64,000 bases of DNA from Cristatella mucedo. Lineage: Eukaryota; Bryozoa; Phylactolaemata; Cristatellidae. The notes under the pieces are model-generated. The model was not told the DNA's origin. It saw only the letters and a program-made list of their open reading frames with translations, and searched no databases. The stretch is taken from the NCBI GenBank assembly GCA_009760855.2, contig WPIO01000001.1, positions 16,747,501 to 16,811,500 of the forward strand, given 5' to 3'. Shown here one piece after another: positions 19,052 to 31,724 of this stretch. A program made the translations under genes and the position numbers. The stretch's first letter is position 1. Each line of letters starts with the position of its first letter.

Positions 19052-21765
19052 GTGTCAGCTGACTGTGGCATCTGCCGGCTCTAAAGCCTGCCACGGTCGA
19101 GACTGCAGCTTTTCGCCTTTCCATCGGCTTGCGGAAGGCCAGTAATGAACATAAAGTGTGGTCCTGTGTTTTATCACTCACCTTTTCAGCTCGTTTAATT
19201 CGAGAGTCAAGTATCCGCTAGAGGGCGAAAGTGACTAGCAAAGCGGTTGTCAGACAAGCTGGCGCCGTTCGCCTCTGCTAACGGCATAAGAGTCGTTAGC
19301 TACGGCTTTCCGAGAAATATGCGGTCACCTCGCTTAACGACGAACCGAACAACGGTGTGCTGAGCGGATTGGTGCGTTTGGTTGAAGTGCAGATTGAGCC
19401 CGACTCTGTACTCACTGCATCCACTGCGGTCGGCAACCAAAGAGCCTCTTGGCTTTATGACTTCCGACTCAGTTCCAGGCTTGTGTCGAAATCCCCACGA
19501 ACGGTTCGCCGCCACCGAGATCTTAGCAATGCGAGAGTAACTGAATGCACGTGTGGCCCCTGGCGACGGTTGCAGGCAATAGATGAACCGCGGGGCAGGG
19601 GTCAGTTGCCCGCCTATGCTATTCGAATCGCTGGGCACCGCCTGGTACCAATCGGTCACCTGCTATGCAGAAAGGGAAAGATAACGTCCGTTGGTTGTGT
19701 CAGACTGGGATCCCACGGAGAACATGCACGAAGCAGCAGTCGCCGAACGACAGCAGCAGTAGCCACAATTGGCTATATTCCTGGCTATACCAACTCCGAG
19801 CCCTTTCCCACCATTGACGCGCTTTTCTCACCCTCTTAGTGTCTAGGGGCGACTACCAGTCGCCTTCGAGGCTTGTCAGTCCAATGGAGTTCATCGGTAA
19901 CTGATATCTTTCGTAAGCATCCACCTTACGCTCAGGGAAGGGGGCGATCACGACTGGCAGTACACCCAACGTCACCGAAGCAAGTATGCTGTGGTATACA
20001 CATGCGCTGTAAGCAATGGGCGTCATTAGAATCGGCCAAATGCTTGCCGTTGTCTAATGGCTCGGAAGCAGCTCGTCACATCATCCACTGCCAGCCATGT
20101 AACAAGTCATCATTAGCGCCAGCAGTGCCAACGCGGCCAGTGCAGGGATCATTTGCTGAGTGGAATCGTGTCGGTATTGTCAAATTTTGTGACAGGAGAG
20201 AATGCTTCTGCTACAAATATTGCACGGGTACTAAGCCAGCTGCAACTTGCAGGTGCAGCCCAACAAAGTAGTGAACCGCAATAAGCTTCATTGCCTGAAC
20301 CAGTATAAATTCAAAATTTAACTTAGTAAGTGAAATTAGTAATGTGGCTACGGTTTCTTGCACAACAAATGACGCACTGCTGCCTAAGCAAAATGAGATC
20401 TTGCAGGACCTGATCAATGGAAAGCAGATTGACACAGGAAATAGCCCAAACCCGGAGACTGTGCATAGATGAGCCCGGGCGATACGACGGGCACTATTTT
20501 AGAGATCGTTACATCAGTTAATTGGCCTTTTCGCTGCGACCATTATATCGTCAGGTACGTTGGAGAGAGAATATAGAACAGCTGAGCAGAGAGTAATGGA
20601 GACATGCCTGCTCTACAACATGTTTTTATTCAATTTCACCTTCGTTGAGCACTTGCTGTTGATTGAGAACGATCTATCTACGGCGTTTCATGAACAGGAT
20701 TAGGATATTGTCAATGCCTTGCACGCGATTAATCATCATTCAAGCACCAACGGAGATTCAAACCACTGGCGATGATAATCGGTTGACAAAGGTGCAGAAG
20801 TTCCACAGCATCGTTAGATTGAGGTGCCGACATGACCCCCGACTGCAGCGGAGCCTGTCGGCCTCGTCGCAGCGAGCACTCGAGTAGAAGCTAACACTGC
20901 TTCCTCGTCGACGTATTCTACAGGGCAACTGAAAAGACAAGCCGGATATCGGAATTCGGCTAGACGTTGAGTCCATAGAGATGCTGAGCCTAGACGCTTG
21001 CATCTCTCTAATTAATAGTTATTCGCGTTCAATGTCAGCAACCTCGTAGAGCTTTCAGGCTATTTTCCAAGATAGCTTTACCACACGTTGAGCCAATCCG
21101 CTTGAGGCGGCAGCTTCACAGCTTTAGTGGGGAAATAGATTCGGACTCGTCACTGAAGAAAGTCATGACACTTCCCGATTTGCAGTCATGTTGTCAGAGT
21201 CTTGTCGAGCCAAAGCCGTTTATCACCTACGTTACAAGCTGACGCCACTTATTCTGACAATACCAGTGTCAACCACCAAGATCGAGCGGTGTTCAGCATA
21301 TTAAAACTCATCAAGAGACAGCCTCGAATGACGGTGGATACCGACTGCCTCATCGACGCCACACTGGCGCATGTTAAGAAAGAAACGGCCTTGATGGTGA
21401 AAAAAGATTAACCAAAGCTCTCGTGCTAAACATGAGGCTTGCGATTTCAACTGTGTCTATCATAGCCGGCAGAGATATATCCCTACCGAAGCTTCAGTAT
21501 TCCGGTCTCAATATGTAAAAGCAGGGTCGTGTCAAGTGCAGCAAACTTGTTGCGGGATTCACTCTTATTGCATGGGTGCCGACGGGTCAACACAGCTCCA
21601 CGTCTTGAACTAGAAGGGGCCGGCAGCGGTCCGCTTGGCATCGCGCGGCTGACGAACGTGGTCTCTGCGGCCGCTATTCATAGCGTCCGGGCTACCAGTC
21701 TCAGCTCATTAAAAAGCAATGTGGCAGTTAACTTCCGGTCTTCCATACGAGCGTCTCTCTCTGCC
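19052..21765. other. Unresolved sequence, possibly another decayed element
   Basis: Scattered frames of 60-160 codons on the plus strand (19357-19839, 19873-20271, 21529-22026) without a motif I recognise. Its position beside the gypsy element and the lack of structure suggest old transposon debris, but I cannot assign it. Confidence 0.3.
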
Positions 21766-21767
21766 AG

Positions 21768-22130
21768 TCTGCGTTGGTCTATCTATCGGTTGGTTGGTCT
21801 GTTTGTAGGTCTGTCGGTCTGTCGGTCTGTCTGTCGGTTTGTCAGTCGGTCTGTCCGTTGGTCTCTCTATCGGTCTGTCGATCGGTCTATCCGTCAGTTG
21901 GGCTATCTGTCGCTCTGTCTGTCTGTCTCTCTCTCCATCTATCTGTTTCTCTGTCAATCTGTTGGCCTGTCTTTCGGTCTGATTGTCGGTCGGTCTCTCT
22001 GTTTGTATGTCTGTCAGTCTGTCTAGTGGTCTGCCAGTCGGTCGGTCTGTCTTTTGGTTTGTCTGTTGGCCTGTTAGACTGTCTTTCTTTCAGTCTATCT
22101 GTCTGTTTGCCTGTACACTGCCTTTATCTC
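21768..22130. repeat. Degenerate TCTG/GGTC simple repeat
   Basis: About 360 bp built from variants of GTCTGTCGGTCTGTC with occasional CTCT runs. Long frames on both strands (for example Thr-Asp-Arg-Pro repeats on minus) are artefacts. Confidence 0.95.
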
Positions 22131-22167
22131 TCTATCGTACGCTCAAACGCGTAACAGAATAAAAGAG

Positions 22168-22169
22168 AC

Positions 22170-22206
<37 letters not shown>

Positions 22207-22312
22207 AAGACATAGAGAGAGAGAGAGAGAGAAACAGAAAAAGAGAGAGACAGAGTTAGTGAGTGAGTGGATGAGAGAGAGGGAGAGAGAGAGAGAGGAG
22301 AGAGGGAAGGGC

Positions 22313-22367
<55 letters not shown>

Positions 22368-22450
22368 GGGAGGGAGAAATAGAAGAAGGGAGAGACCGAG
22401 TGAGTGAGTGGGTGAAAGAGAGAGAGAGAAAGAAAGTGAGAGAGAAAGTA
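22168..22450. repeat. (GA)n microsatellite abutting a LINE
   Basis: Imperfect GA tract of about 280 bp that runs directly to the 5' edge of the LINE A copy at 22452. Confidence 0.95.
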
Positions 22451-22451
22451 A

Positions 22452-23768
22452 GCGCCTCTCATCTCGCCTGTCGCCTGGGCATCACTGGCACTGCTCTGCA
22501 ATGGTTCAGGTCCTATCTCAGTGGGAGACTCCAGAATATCGACGTGAATGGACAAAGATCATCTGAGGTACCTCTGAAATATGGAGTACCTCAGGGCTCC
22601 GTGCTAGGTCCGGTTCTTTTCACGGTTTATACTCTCCCTCTTGCTGATGTGATTGCCAAGCACAATCTAGGCTTTCACTTCTATGCGGATGACAATCAGT
22701 TGTACCTTTGCTTTGATCCCTCCCAGCCTTCGAGCACCTCAAATTCTCTCAACTCGCTGCATGCATTCATGACATCCGCACACGGATGGCAGCAAATTTT
22801 CTAAAACTAAACGATGACAAAATCAACTTACTAGTTATGGGCAAACCCAGTGTGATTCAGAGATTGGAAAGGCTGTCTCTCAAAATTGGCTCTGCCAGCA
22901 TATCTCCTGTCGAATCAGCTCGAAATCTAGGTGTCATATTCTAAAGCAACCTCTCGTTAGACGACCATATCAACTCCACAGTCAAATCTGCCTATTTTCA
23001 GCTTCATAACATTGCTAAAATTCGGGCTTGTTTAGATAAGGATACTGCTCTAAGTTGATCCATGCATTCGTGACATCTCGTCTCGACTTCTGCAACTCAC
23101 TGCTTACTGGCCTACCAGCATGTGCGATCAGGCGATTGCAGCTGGTGCAAAACTCCACAGCTAGGCTTGTCTGTCGTGAGCGTCGCAGTTGCCACATTAC
23201 TCCACTTCTCGCCGACCTGCACTGGCTTCCAGTCAAGCAACAGATTGACATCAAGGTTTTCTCGCTCACTTTTAGGTCACTTCATTCTATGGCTCCAGCC
23301 TTTCTTTCAGATATACTACCCCATCAGGCCAAGCATCATACCACCCGCGATTCGGAATCCAACAGTCTAGAAATACCTCGTACAAACCTCAAATCCTTTG
23401 GAGACCGTGCATTTAGTTCGCATGCTCCCAAAGCCTGGAACTCCCTCCCGACCTGCGTCAGAACATCCCCTGACCTGACCACATTTAAAAGGAACTTAAA
23501 AACACACTTATTTATGACAGCATTTAGTGGGTCCCTGTGATTCGTCCTTCACGTGCTTACGCGTGCTGACACTGTGCATGCTGCCACTAACCACATTTGC
23601 ATGCTGACCCTGTGCATGTCACCCCTAACCATGTTATTCATTTTGCTTATTTTTCAAGCATGATTTTACTTACCATTCAATGGCATTTCCCTTTGCAGCA
23701 AATGTATAGCGCCTAGAAAGAGATTAGGTTCTCTGAGGGCGCTTTATCAAGTAAATTATTATTATTAT
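22452..23768 (+). mobile_element. LINE A copy with RT, 5'-truncated
   Basis: Plus-strand. The frame to 22804 holds the RT palm: GVPQGSVLGPVLFTVYTLPL, then FYADD (YADD at 22682-22693), the catalytic motif of non-LTR reverse transcriptases. A frameshift near 22770 and another near 23045 break the reading. The last frame (23055-23540) carries the C-terminal segment and ends at TGA, followed by the 3' UTR and ATTATTATTATTA. Family: L2/CR1-like by motif and 3'-end type. It starts at nearly the same element position as the copy ending at 14112. Confidence 0.88.
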
Positions 23769-24034
23769 TAATATTATGAGTGAGAGAGAGAGAGAGAAGA
23801 AAGCAGACACCAACATTTTTGGGTAAATGGGGCTGGCGTCACACCTCCTCAGCAACGCCGTGTGCCAGAGTGTGCCACGGAAGGCATACAGGCGAGCTTT
23901 TGTTTCATTCTGAATGATGCTAGTCTATTAGTCTATAAAAGAAAGCCAATAGCCCAGGGTGCGCCAATCATTCTTTAGTGACCCAGCTTCTATAAAGACG
24001 TTTTGATTCACAGATGCACAATCCAAAAATGCTT
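23769..24034. other. Short spacer, no gene
   Basis: A brief GA run at 23780-23800, otherwise nothing recognisable. Confidence 0.5.
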
Positions 24035-25430
24035 ATGTCTACGACCAACCATCTCTTCAACCGCTGGTAGGTTAGCTCCTTACCGGGTGATCCCTGCGAC
24101 GATCTAGCTTATCGCTTCACTAGCTTCTTCGTCAAGAAGATAGACAAGAGGATTCATCCCTAACATGTCAGCATTCCCCTGAAATCCTTTCCATGAATTC
24201 CATGCAGCACCTTTATGTTTACATTCAAGAAGGTCACAAATAACCTCCTTCTCAAGCTCATGTCCCAATCAAAGAAACAAATTGTCCTCTAGACCCTATT
24301 CCCACTGTCTGGATTCTACGACGCATTGATCTGCTCCTGCCACGCATAACCAGCGTCATAAATATATCATTGGCCTCACTTCATGTCCCAACAAAACTTT
24401 CAAAAAGGCTGTAGTCAGGCCGCTACTTAAGCAAGCAATACTACACCAAGAAAACGTGATCAACTTCCACCCAGTCTCCCATCTACCGCTCCAATCAAAG
24501 ACACTGGAACGAGTCGTAGCAGACCAGCTGAACTAATATATTGAAACTTCCAACCTTGCTAGTAAGTTTCAGTCTGGTTTTAGAGCTAGTCCCTCCACAG
24601 AGTCAACATTGCCCGGATGTTTAGCAACCTACTTAGGAATGCAGATTTAGGTTGAGTCTCTCTGCTTGTTTTTCTCAATCTTTCGGCAGCGCTTGATACT
24701 ATCCATTACCAAATCCTTCTTCAACGCCTTTACCTCGCCTGGGCATCACTGGTACACCGTGGTTCACGTCTTATCTCAGTGGGAGACTCTAGAGTATTGA
24801 TGTGAATGGACAAAGATCATCCAAAAAACCTCTTAAGCTTAGTGTACATCAGGGCACAGTGCTTGGTCCCGTTCTTTTCACGGTTTATACTTTCGCTCTT
24901 CCCGACGTGATTGCCAGGCACAATCTAGGTTTTTCCTTCTATGCAGATGACACTCAGTTGTACCTTTGCTTTGATCCCTACCAGCCCTCCAGGACTTTGA
25001 AATTTCTCAACTCCCTTGCTCCATGTATTGATAAAATCCGCACATGGATTGCAGAAAAAACTTCCTTAAATTTAATTATAGTAATAGATCAACTCTCCTG
25101 TTGAATCTGCACGAAATCTTGGTGTCACATTCCAACGTGACTTTTCATTAGACGACCACATCAGCTCCTCAGTCAAGTCTGCCAGCTTTCAGCTACCTAA
25201 CATTGCTGAAATTCGGGCTTGTTTAGAAACAGGGAAACTACATCAAAACTCGTCCAGGCATTTGTTACATCCTGTCCCGACTTCTGTAACTCACTGTTTG
25301 CTAGCCTACCGGCCTGTGCAGTCAGGAAATTACAGCTGGTAAAAAACTTTGCTGCTAGACTTGACTGCTGTTTGCGTCGTAGTTGCCAGATCACACCACT
25401 TCTCGCCAACCTGCACTGGCTTCCAGTGAA
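24035..25430 (+). mobile_element. LINE A, older and longer copy, left part
   Basis: Extends further 5' than the others: it includes the endonuclease-RT linker (LAYRFTSFFVKKIDK near 24108) and the RT N-terminal part (PVSHLPLQSKTLERVV near 24470, FQSGFRASPSTESTL near 24565). The palm is at 24802-25104 with FYADDTQ. Many stops show age. The reading stops abruptly at 25430 in the HWLPV block and resumes at 26399. Confidence 0.85.
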
Positions 25431-26398
25431 GATGATAAAACTAACTTACTAGTTATGGGCAAACCCAGTGTGATTCACAAATTGGAAAGGCTGACGCTCA
25501 AAATTGGCTCTGCCAGCCTATCTTCTGTCGAATCAGCTCGAAACCTAGGTGTCATATTCCAAAGCGACCTCTCGTTAGACGGCCATATCAGCTCCACAGT
25601 CAAATTTGCCTATTTTCAGCTTCATAACATTGCTAAAATTCGGGCTTGTTTAGATAAGGATACCGCGTCTAAGTTGATCCATGCATTCGTGACATCTCGT
25701 CTCGACTTCTGCAACTCACTGCTTACTGGCCTACCAGCATGTGCGATCAAGCGATTGCAGCTGGTGCAAAACTCTGCAGCTAGGCTTGTCTGTCGTGAGC
25801 TTCGCAGTTGCCACATTACTTCGCTTCTCTCCGACCTGCACTGGCTACCAGTCAAGCAACGGATTGACATCAAGGTTTTTTCACTCACTTTTTAGGTCAC
25901 TTCATTCTATGGCTCCAGCCTTTCTTTCAGATATACTACCCCATCAGGCCAAGCATCGTACCACCCGCTATTCGGAATCCAGCAGTCTAGAAATACCTCG
26001 TACAAACCTCAAATCCTTTGGAGACAGTGCATTTAGTTCGTATGCTCCCAAAGCCTGGAACTCCCTCCCGACCAGCGTCAGAACATCCCCTGACCTGACC
26101 ACATTTAAAAGGAACTTAAAAACACACCTATTTAGGACAGCATTTAGTGGGTCCCTGTGATTTGTCCATCATGTGCTTATGCGTGCTGACACTGTGCATG
26201 CTGCCACAAACCACATTTGCATGCTGTCCCTGTGCATGTCACCCCTAACCATGTTATTCACTTTATTTGTTTATCAAGCATGATATTACTCATCATTCAA
26301 TGGCATTTCCCTTTGCAGCAAGTTTAAAATGCCTAGAGAGCGATGGAGTTCTCTGAGGGCGCTTCATCAAGTGCATTATTATTATATTATTATTATTA
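25431..26398 (+). mobile_element. Young LINE A copy nested in an older LINE A
   Basis: Starts abruptly at the DDKTNLLVMGKPSVI block and runs to the ATTATTATTATTATC end. Its frames 25383-25895 and 25741-26160 together cover the C-terminal segment, separated by one frameshift near 25890 (an extra T in a TTTTT run). It divides the older copy at a position where the flanks rejoin in register. Very similar to 23040-23768. Confidence 0.88.
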
Positions 26399-26895
26399 TC
26401 AAGCAACGCATCGACTTCACTGTTCTGTCACTCACATTTCGGTTCATTCATTCTTTGGCTCCAGCCTGCCTATCAGATTTACTCCATCGCCAGGCTAAGC
26501 ATCGTGCCGCTCGCTTTTCGGAATATAATCGTTTACTTATACCTCGTACGAACCTATAATCCTTCGGAGACCGTGCCATTAGTTCATCGTCTTCCGAAGC
26601 CAGGAGCTTGCTTCTGACTGGAATCGCGACATCTACTGACTTAACCACATTAAAAAAGAAAATAAAAACGCATATACGTGCCGCAGCATTTAGTTGTTCC
26701 GTGTGATTCGTGCAGGCGGCCACTAACCATATTGGCAAGCTGACCCTGTGCATGTCACCCCTGGCCATGTTATGCTTGCTTTCATTAAGCATGCTACCAC
26801 TTCGATCGTGCTTACTTTGCAGCAAATTCCAAGTGCCTAGAAAGAGAGTGAGTTCTCTGAGGGTGCTATATCAAATGTAATATTATTAACGTATG
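26399..26895 (+). mobile_element. LINE A, older copy, right part
   Basis: Continues the copy at 24035-25430 exactly where it broke off (KQRIDF... block), then its own 3' UTR and ATTATTA end near 26888. Divergence matches that of the left part, not that of the nested copy. Confidence 0.85.
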
Positions 26896-28060
26896 TGAGC
26901 GTCGCTTCACATAGGGTGCGCAGGGCTGAATTGACAGGCAGCACTCCACTCCTTTGAATTAGGTCATCCAATCGTACGCTGAAAGAGCACGGACCGCTGG
27001 GAGAGGACCGCTTCGCCGCCGACGGCCCGCTCACGAGCGGAGCTCGTGCGAACTCGCCAGCTCTCGGCGTGTGCTGGCATGGCGAGGGCCGCGTGCGGAC
27101 GGCGTGCTCTCGTTTTTTCCACCGAGCGAGATGGCGCACGTTGGCCACCGTTTGCTCACCAAAAGCCGCTTGGGCCTTGAGTCCGGCACTGCTGCCAGCT
27201 AAACCTTGTGTAATGCCGACTTAGAACTTGTGGTATTGCAGGCGGGTGAACGTCACATTACATCGTCACATTCGACGTAGGAGGACCAACGAGCTGAGCG
27301 GCCTCTTGCAGCTTGCGCTGGGCGAGGGCCAGCCCACGCCGAACGTGCTGCGGCGCTGCGATGCGGCGAGATAAGGCGCTGAATGCTGCGAGCGCCGACC
27401 GTCTCTCTCCCTCCAACCCTTCGCGTCGTCGTCTGCTGACGCGCTGTGCGCTCTCGCTCGAGCCGCATCACTTCCGTTAGCACTATACAGTTGCTCGCTC
27501 GCTAGCCTTCGTTATTTCCGGTCGCAATCCTCGGGAGAAGTTGCATCACAATTGTGCCACCGCTACGCGAACGCGCCGAAGGCTCAGCGAGCGGCGGCGC
27601 TGGGGGATGGGGTTATTGCTGCGAGGCGGCGCGCCGGCTCACACCGCCATCGCTCAGCCCCGTTGAGCGACGGGCCGAAATCGCTCTCGCTGCTCGGTCC
27701 GCGCGCGCAGCCGGAAGCGGCCGCAGCGCACCGGCGAGCGCTCCTCGGACGGAAGCGTCCTAATCGACTGAGCGACCGATGCGGCGTGCGTCTAGCGCTT
27801 GGTTAGCGGAAGCGCTTGGCCAACGTGCCGCTTCGAGATCTCGCAGTTCAGACGAAGGTTGTCAGTGGCGACGATCAGTTACTGCCTTGTGCCACCATGG
27901 CCACCTTGGTCCGGTGGAAGCTTATTCAAGACCGATCCCACCCGGACGGCAGCGATCGCAGTTCAGGAGTACTTACAGGCGATGCAGGGTTTTGCACATT
28001 CTTCCTTTCGCTGTATTTAGCAGTTGTCCACCTGGCGGTCTAAAGCCCGCTTCTCTTTTA
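26896..28060. other. GC-rich island, no confident gene
   Basis: Open frames of 60-120 codons on both strands (26837-27148 and 27253-27483 minus; 27552-27806 and 27779-28138 plus). A strong Kozak context GCCACCATGG at 27892-27901 opens about 47 codons in a frame that ends with a hydrophobic stretch. No TATA box, donor and signal peptide occur together. Confidence 0.3.
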
Positions 28061-28061
28061 T

Positions 28062-28180
28062 GCTTCTTTCCGGCGTATGCCAAGCTCCTAGAAAGTGACG
28101 CAGTTCTCTTAGGGTGCTGCGTAAATGTCTCGTTCTAATTATTACTAGTATTATTAGTATTATTATTTTTATCATTAGTT
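28062..28180 (+). repeat. LINE A-type 3' tail fragment
   Basis: Plus-strand tail (CAAGCTCCTAGAAAGTGACG...CTTAGGGTGCTGCGTAAATG) followed by an imperfect TTATTAGTATTATTATT run. Only the tail is present, directly after the GC island. Confidence 0.65.
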
Positions 28181-28754
28181 TTGTTATTGGTTCCGACTGC
28201 GCTCACTTATCAGACGGCCTATTGCCGTCTCCTTAAGGCTGCAGTAGATTTATTCAGCTGGGTCTTCTCGCATGACCGTTCGCTGTTCATCGCTTGGCAT
28301 TGTAAAGTTCGCCTCGCCTTCGCTACCGATGGCTGTCAGAATCGTCTCCTCCGAGACACAGTAGCGCCAGCCACGGCGTGCAATCGCTCTTTTGGAGTCG
28401 CAGTCGCATCGCTGAACCTCTGCCACTGGATTTCCTGTTCCCTCACCCAGCATCTCAATCCCGGCTGTTGCCTCCAACCAGCGAACTCCGGCTCAGCGAT
28501 TCCTGCAACCGCCAGACTGCACTTCTCACACAGCGGCGGCGGCGGCGGCGCACATCGGTGCCCCGTTCGACGTCGATGCTTGGCTCGGCACTTGGATGCA
28601 AGAAGAATGCTTGCTGGAATGCTCTCTCTCGAGATGCCGCGCTCGTCGGCACTGCGTCCGTCGGCTCGTGCGGCTCCGGCCAGCGGCTCTTTCTCATCGC
28701 GTCTAATCGTAGCGCCAGAGAGTAAAGACCCGTCGCGATGGCCAGCCGCTCCGT

Positions 28755-29935
28755 GGTCATGTGACTCACGGGTCACCTGCGGAGTCCCTCGGGGGTCCGT
28801 CGTCGATCTCTTGCTGTTCTCCACTTATAGTCAACCTCTGGGTAAAGTTATCAAGGCCCGTGGAATAGGCTGTCACTTTCATGCGACGATGCTCAGCTGT
28901 ATTTGTCATTCAAACCGTCGGAATCTGCTGCAGCAGCTGATAAGCTGAATGCTTGCCTTGACGATATTTGATCCTGGATGTCGGAAAACTTCTTGAAACT
29001 AAAAGACGATAAAACCGAACTGCTGCTCATCGGACACCCTAAGCGTGTGGCTGGATTAAAAGGCTTCGTTCTTCTAATAGGTGATACTGTTGTGCGACCA
29101 TCACCACGTGCTCGGAATTTAGGTGTCGTTTTTGACAGCTGCCCAAATTTTAAAAGCTTCATACAGAAGACTGCTTCTACAGCTAGCCATCACGTCCGAT
29201 CCTTCTTTAAGATTAGGAGCTGTCTTCTACAGTGGCTTGCAAAAATTTAACTAGCTCCTCAGTTCTGTCTTGGCTGGATTACTGTAGTTCCCTTTTGGCT
29301 GGGCTACCAAAAAAAGCAACTAGGCCACTGCAGCTGGCTGTGAATACGGCTGCAAGGCTAGTTTTCAAGTCCTAGAGGTTTGGCCACGTGTCTCCTTCGC
29401 TAAAAGAGCTAGGATGGTTGCCGATTGATCAGCGGATACAGAACACAAGTCTTACGCTGACCCACAAGACCCGCCACGCCTTGGCTCCTCCATACCTAGC
29501 TGAACTTTGGAGTGCTGCACCAGTTTCAGCCTCCTCGTGCCCTCAGGTCCTGTATGGACAATAAATTAGCTGCTATAATTCTTCTGCTTAAAGACCGTGG
29601 GCGACAGAATCTTTTGCTCTGCAGGTCCTAGACCGTGGAACTCGCTTCCACGATTCTTACGCAACGACAACCACTCTTCTGCTGCCGACTATGGCACATC
29701 CTTTTCAGCGATCCTGAGCTGCTACTTCTACGCTACTCACTACCTCAACTGCTCTCCTGACTCTGCTAGGCTTCCCACTTTTTCTTTATTGCGTGAGATG
29801 AACTCTGTTGGCTACCGAATGCGTACCAAAAACCGCTTAGGCTGTGAGTGCGCTATACAAAACTCCGCTGCGTAACACCCACATAGTCTTTGTGACTTTT
29901 CAGAGGTACACCCGCAGCTACATTTCATACGTTAT
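28755..29935 (+). mobile_element. LINE B copy with RT remnant
   Basis: The second LINE family. RT palm begins CGVPRGSV at about 28780; the catalytic YADD site is lost by a Tyr to His change and a one-base deletion at about 28885. A later frame (28978-29250) reads MSENFLKLKDDKTELLLIG and RARNLGVVFD, the post-palm thumb and connection of CR1/L2/Rex-type LINEs. The C-terminal segment continues with breaks, and the 3' end (to about 29935) matches the fragments at 8046, 12727, 37305, 53430 and 56664. How far it extends 5' of 28755 is unclear. Confidence 0.8.
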
Positions 29936-31074
29936 ATTCAGCGAAGCCCGCTCGTTCGCGTCGTACGGCTTCCTTATCGTGCAGCCGCTCACTCACTGCG
30001 CAAGTCAGAGAGGCGGAGAGAGCGCCGCCGCGAGCTTTGCTCCTGAGGCTGAGGAATACAGGGCAGTCTCTCACCGTCACTGTTTTGACTACGCAAGTCC
30101 AGGTGATTTGCTGACCCCTTCGTTATGTAAATCTTCACAGATTCACCGTCCGTGAAGCGAAGGTAGGAGAGCTGACTCCGGCGAATGAATTCAGCAGCTG
30201 CTGCTGCTGCTGGGCGCGTAGAAGCGCCGGCTGCTTCGTGAAATCGTGAGCCACGTCACGTGAGCCATGCCAGACGACTCGGAGGGCGAATAATGCTCGG
30301 CGGCGACTTCAGCAGCCCAGCGGTGAACGTTGTAACTCGCGATTCAGCACCTGAAATTTTGGAGTTCGGCGTCAAAAGTCGCGCACGCTTGAGAGTTCGT
30401 GACGAAATGGAGTGCTATCGCTATTTCTGCTGCATCCAACAACGAAAAACCAAGCGATAAACTTGAAAAAAGATTGTACTTGGAAAAGTGTATTTTCACA
30501 TTTAGGCATATCTTAGCGGCATGACACCGCACACGGCCAACAACGACGACTTAGTTTCATGCATTTTTTCAAAGAAAAAAGGTAGCGACGAGCAGCACAA
30601 TCGACGAGCTCATTGAAGCCTGGGAAAATGCCGTTCTGATGCCAAAGCAGTAGAATCGAACTACTAAGTTCTGGAGTGAGCGAGCAGCAACTCCGGTCTT
30701 CCGGTCTTTCGCGGCTTGGTGTTCTGTGCCGTCTAGACGTTTGGCGATTTCAAGTAATGGCTATCATTGCGTCATCTGTGTCGTACCTCTTGCAACCGGA
30801 CGCAGCTACGTGTAGCTAAAAAGAAAACCAACTTGCTAGGTGGACATCCGAGTAAGCTCGATTTGAACACTTTCGTCTATTGAGCTGCATCCGGGTGCCA
30901 ACTTGGGCGAAGAGGCAAATCGCGAGCTTCTCAGAGCCGTGGGCGGTGCTTGCAAGAAGGTCCGATTGCTGTTCTCTCCCTTTTTCTCGCGGTCCTGTAT
31001 TTTCCCGTCCATCTTGTTATCACTCTCATTACCTCCTTCTCAATTCCCTTCTTTCCGAATTTCCATTTCTCTCT

Positions 31075-31075
<1 letters not shown>
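29936..31075. other. Mostly unresolved; one small frame
   Basis: Contains the small frame listed at 30293 and a CTG-type run at 30198. Otherwise no recognisable element. Confidence 0.35.
30293..30460 (+). CDS. Small hypothetical frame, 55 codons
   Basis: ATG at 30293 opens 55 codons to TAA, with mixed composition unlike the Arg/Ala-rich chance frames around it, and three Cys near the C-terminus (ECYRYFCCIQQ). No signal peptide, no domain recognised. Could be a final exon or chance. No AATAAA within 100 bp. Confidence 0.25.
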   Translation: MLGGDFSSPAVNVVTRDSAPEILEFGVKSRARLRVRDEMECYRYFCCIQQRKTKR

Positions 31076-31169
<94 letters not shown>

Positions 31170-31472
31170 CTCTCTCTCTCTCCCTCTGCTCTTTCTCTCT
31201 CTCCTTCTCTCTCTCTCTCTCTCTCTCGCTCTCTGCTCTCTCTCCCTCTGCTCTCTTTCCCTCTCTCTCTCTCTCTCTCTCTTTCTCTTCACTCTCTACC
31301 TCTGCTCTTTCTCTCTCTCTTTTTCTCTCCGATCTCTCTCTCTCTCTTTATCTGCTCTCTTTCCCTCTCTCCCTCTCTCTCTCTCTGCACTCTCTACCTC
31401 TCTATTCTCTCACTCTGCTCTACCCTTTGTTATCTTCTCTCTGCTCTCTCTCCCCCTGACTCTTCTCTCCCT
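31076..31472. repeat. (CT)n microsatellite, 390 bp
   Basis: A pure CT core (31076-31165) followed by imperfect CT with TGCTCT, TTTC and ACCTCTG variants. Serine/leucine frames on plus and Arg/Glu frames on minus are artefacts. Confidence 0.97.
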
Positions 31473-31724
31473 TGATTTCCGCCTAGATACTGGCCCCTCA
31501 GTGCTTTGTATTTATAGACTCGAGCGTCACTCAAGACGACAGTTGCCGCTTTGCCAGCCATGCAGTAGATCCATCGACCAGCCGTCCACCTGTTGCACGG
31601 CTACACTGCAGAGCTAATACTGGAGGTGTTAGGTCAGGACGCGCCTGTCGGCGCGCTGAGAAAGACGAGCGCGCCTCAGCAGCAGACTCACCGCCGACGG
31701 ATGAATGCAGCGTAGACTTGAACA

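Noticed and set aside
21529..22154. 165- and 126-codon plus frames and a Thr-Asp-Arg-Pro minus frame
   Set aside because: They follow the TCTG-type simple repeat; periodic DNA keeps all frames open.
30880..31617. 245-codon plus frame rich in Ser and Leu
   Set aside because: Repeat artefact over the CT tract at 31076-31472; the same holds for the neighbouring frames on both strands.
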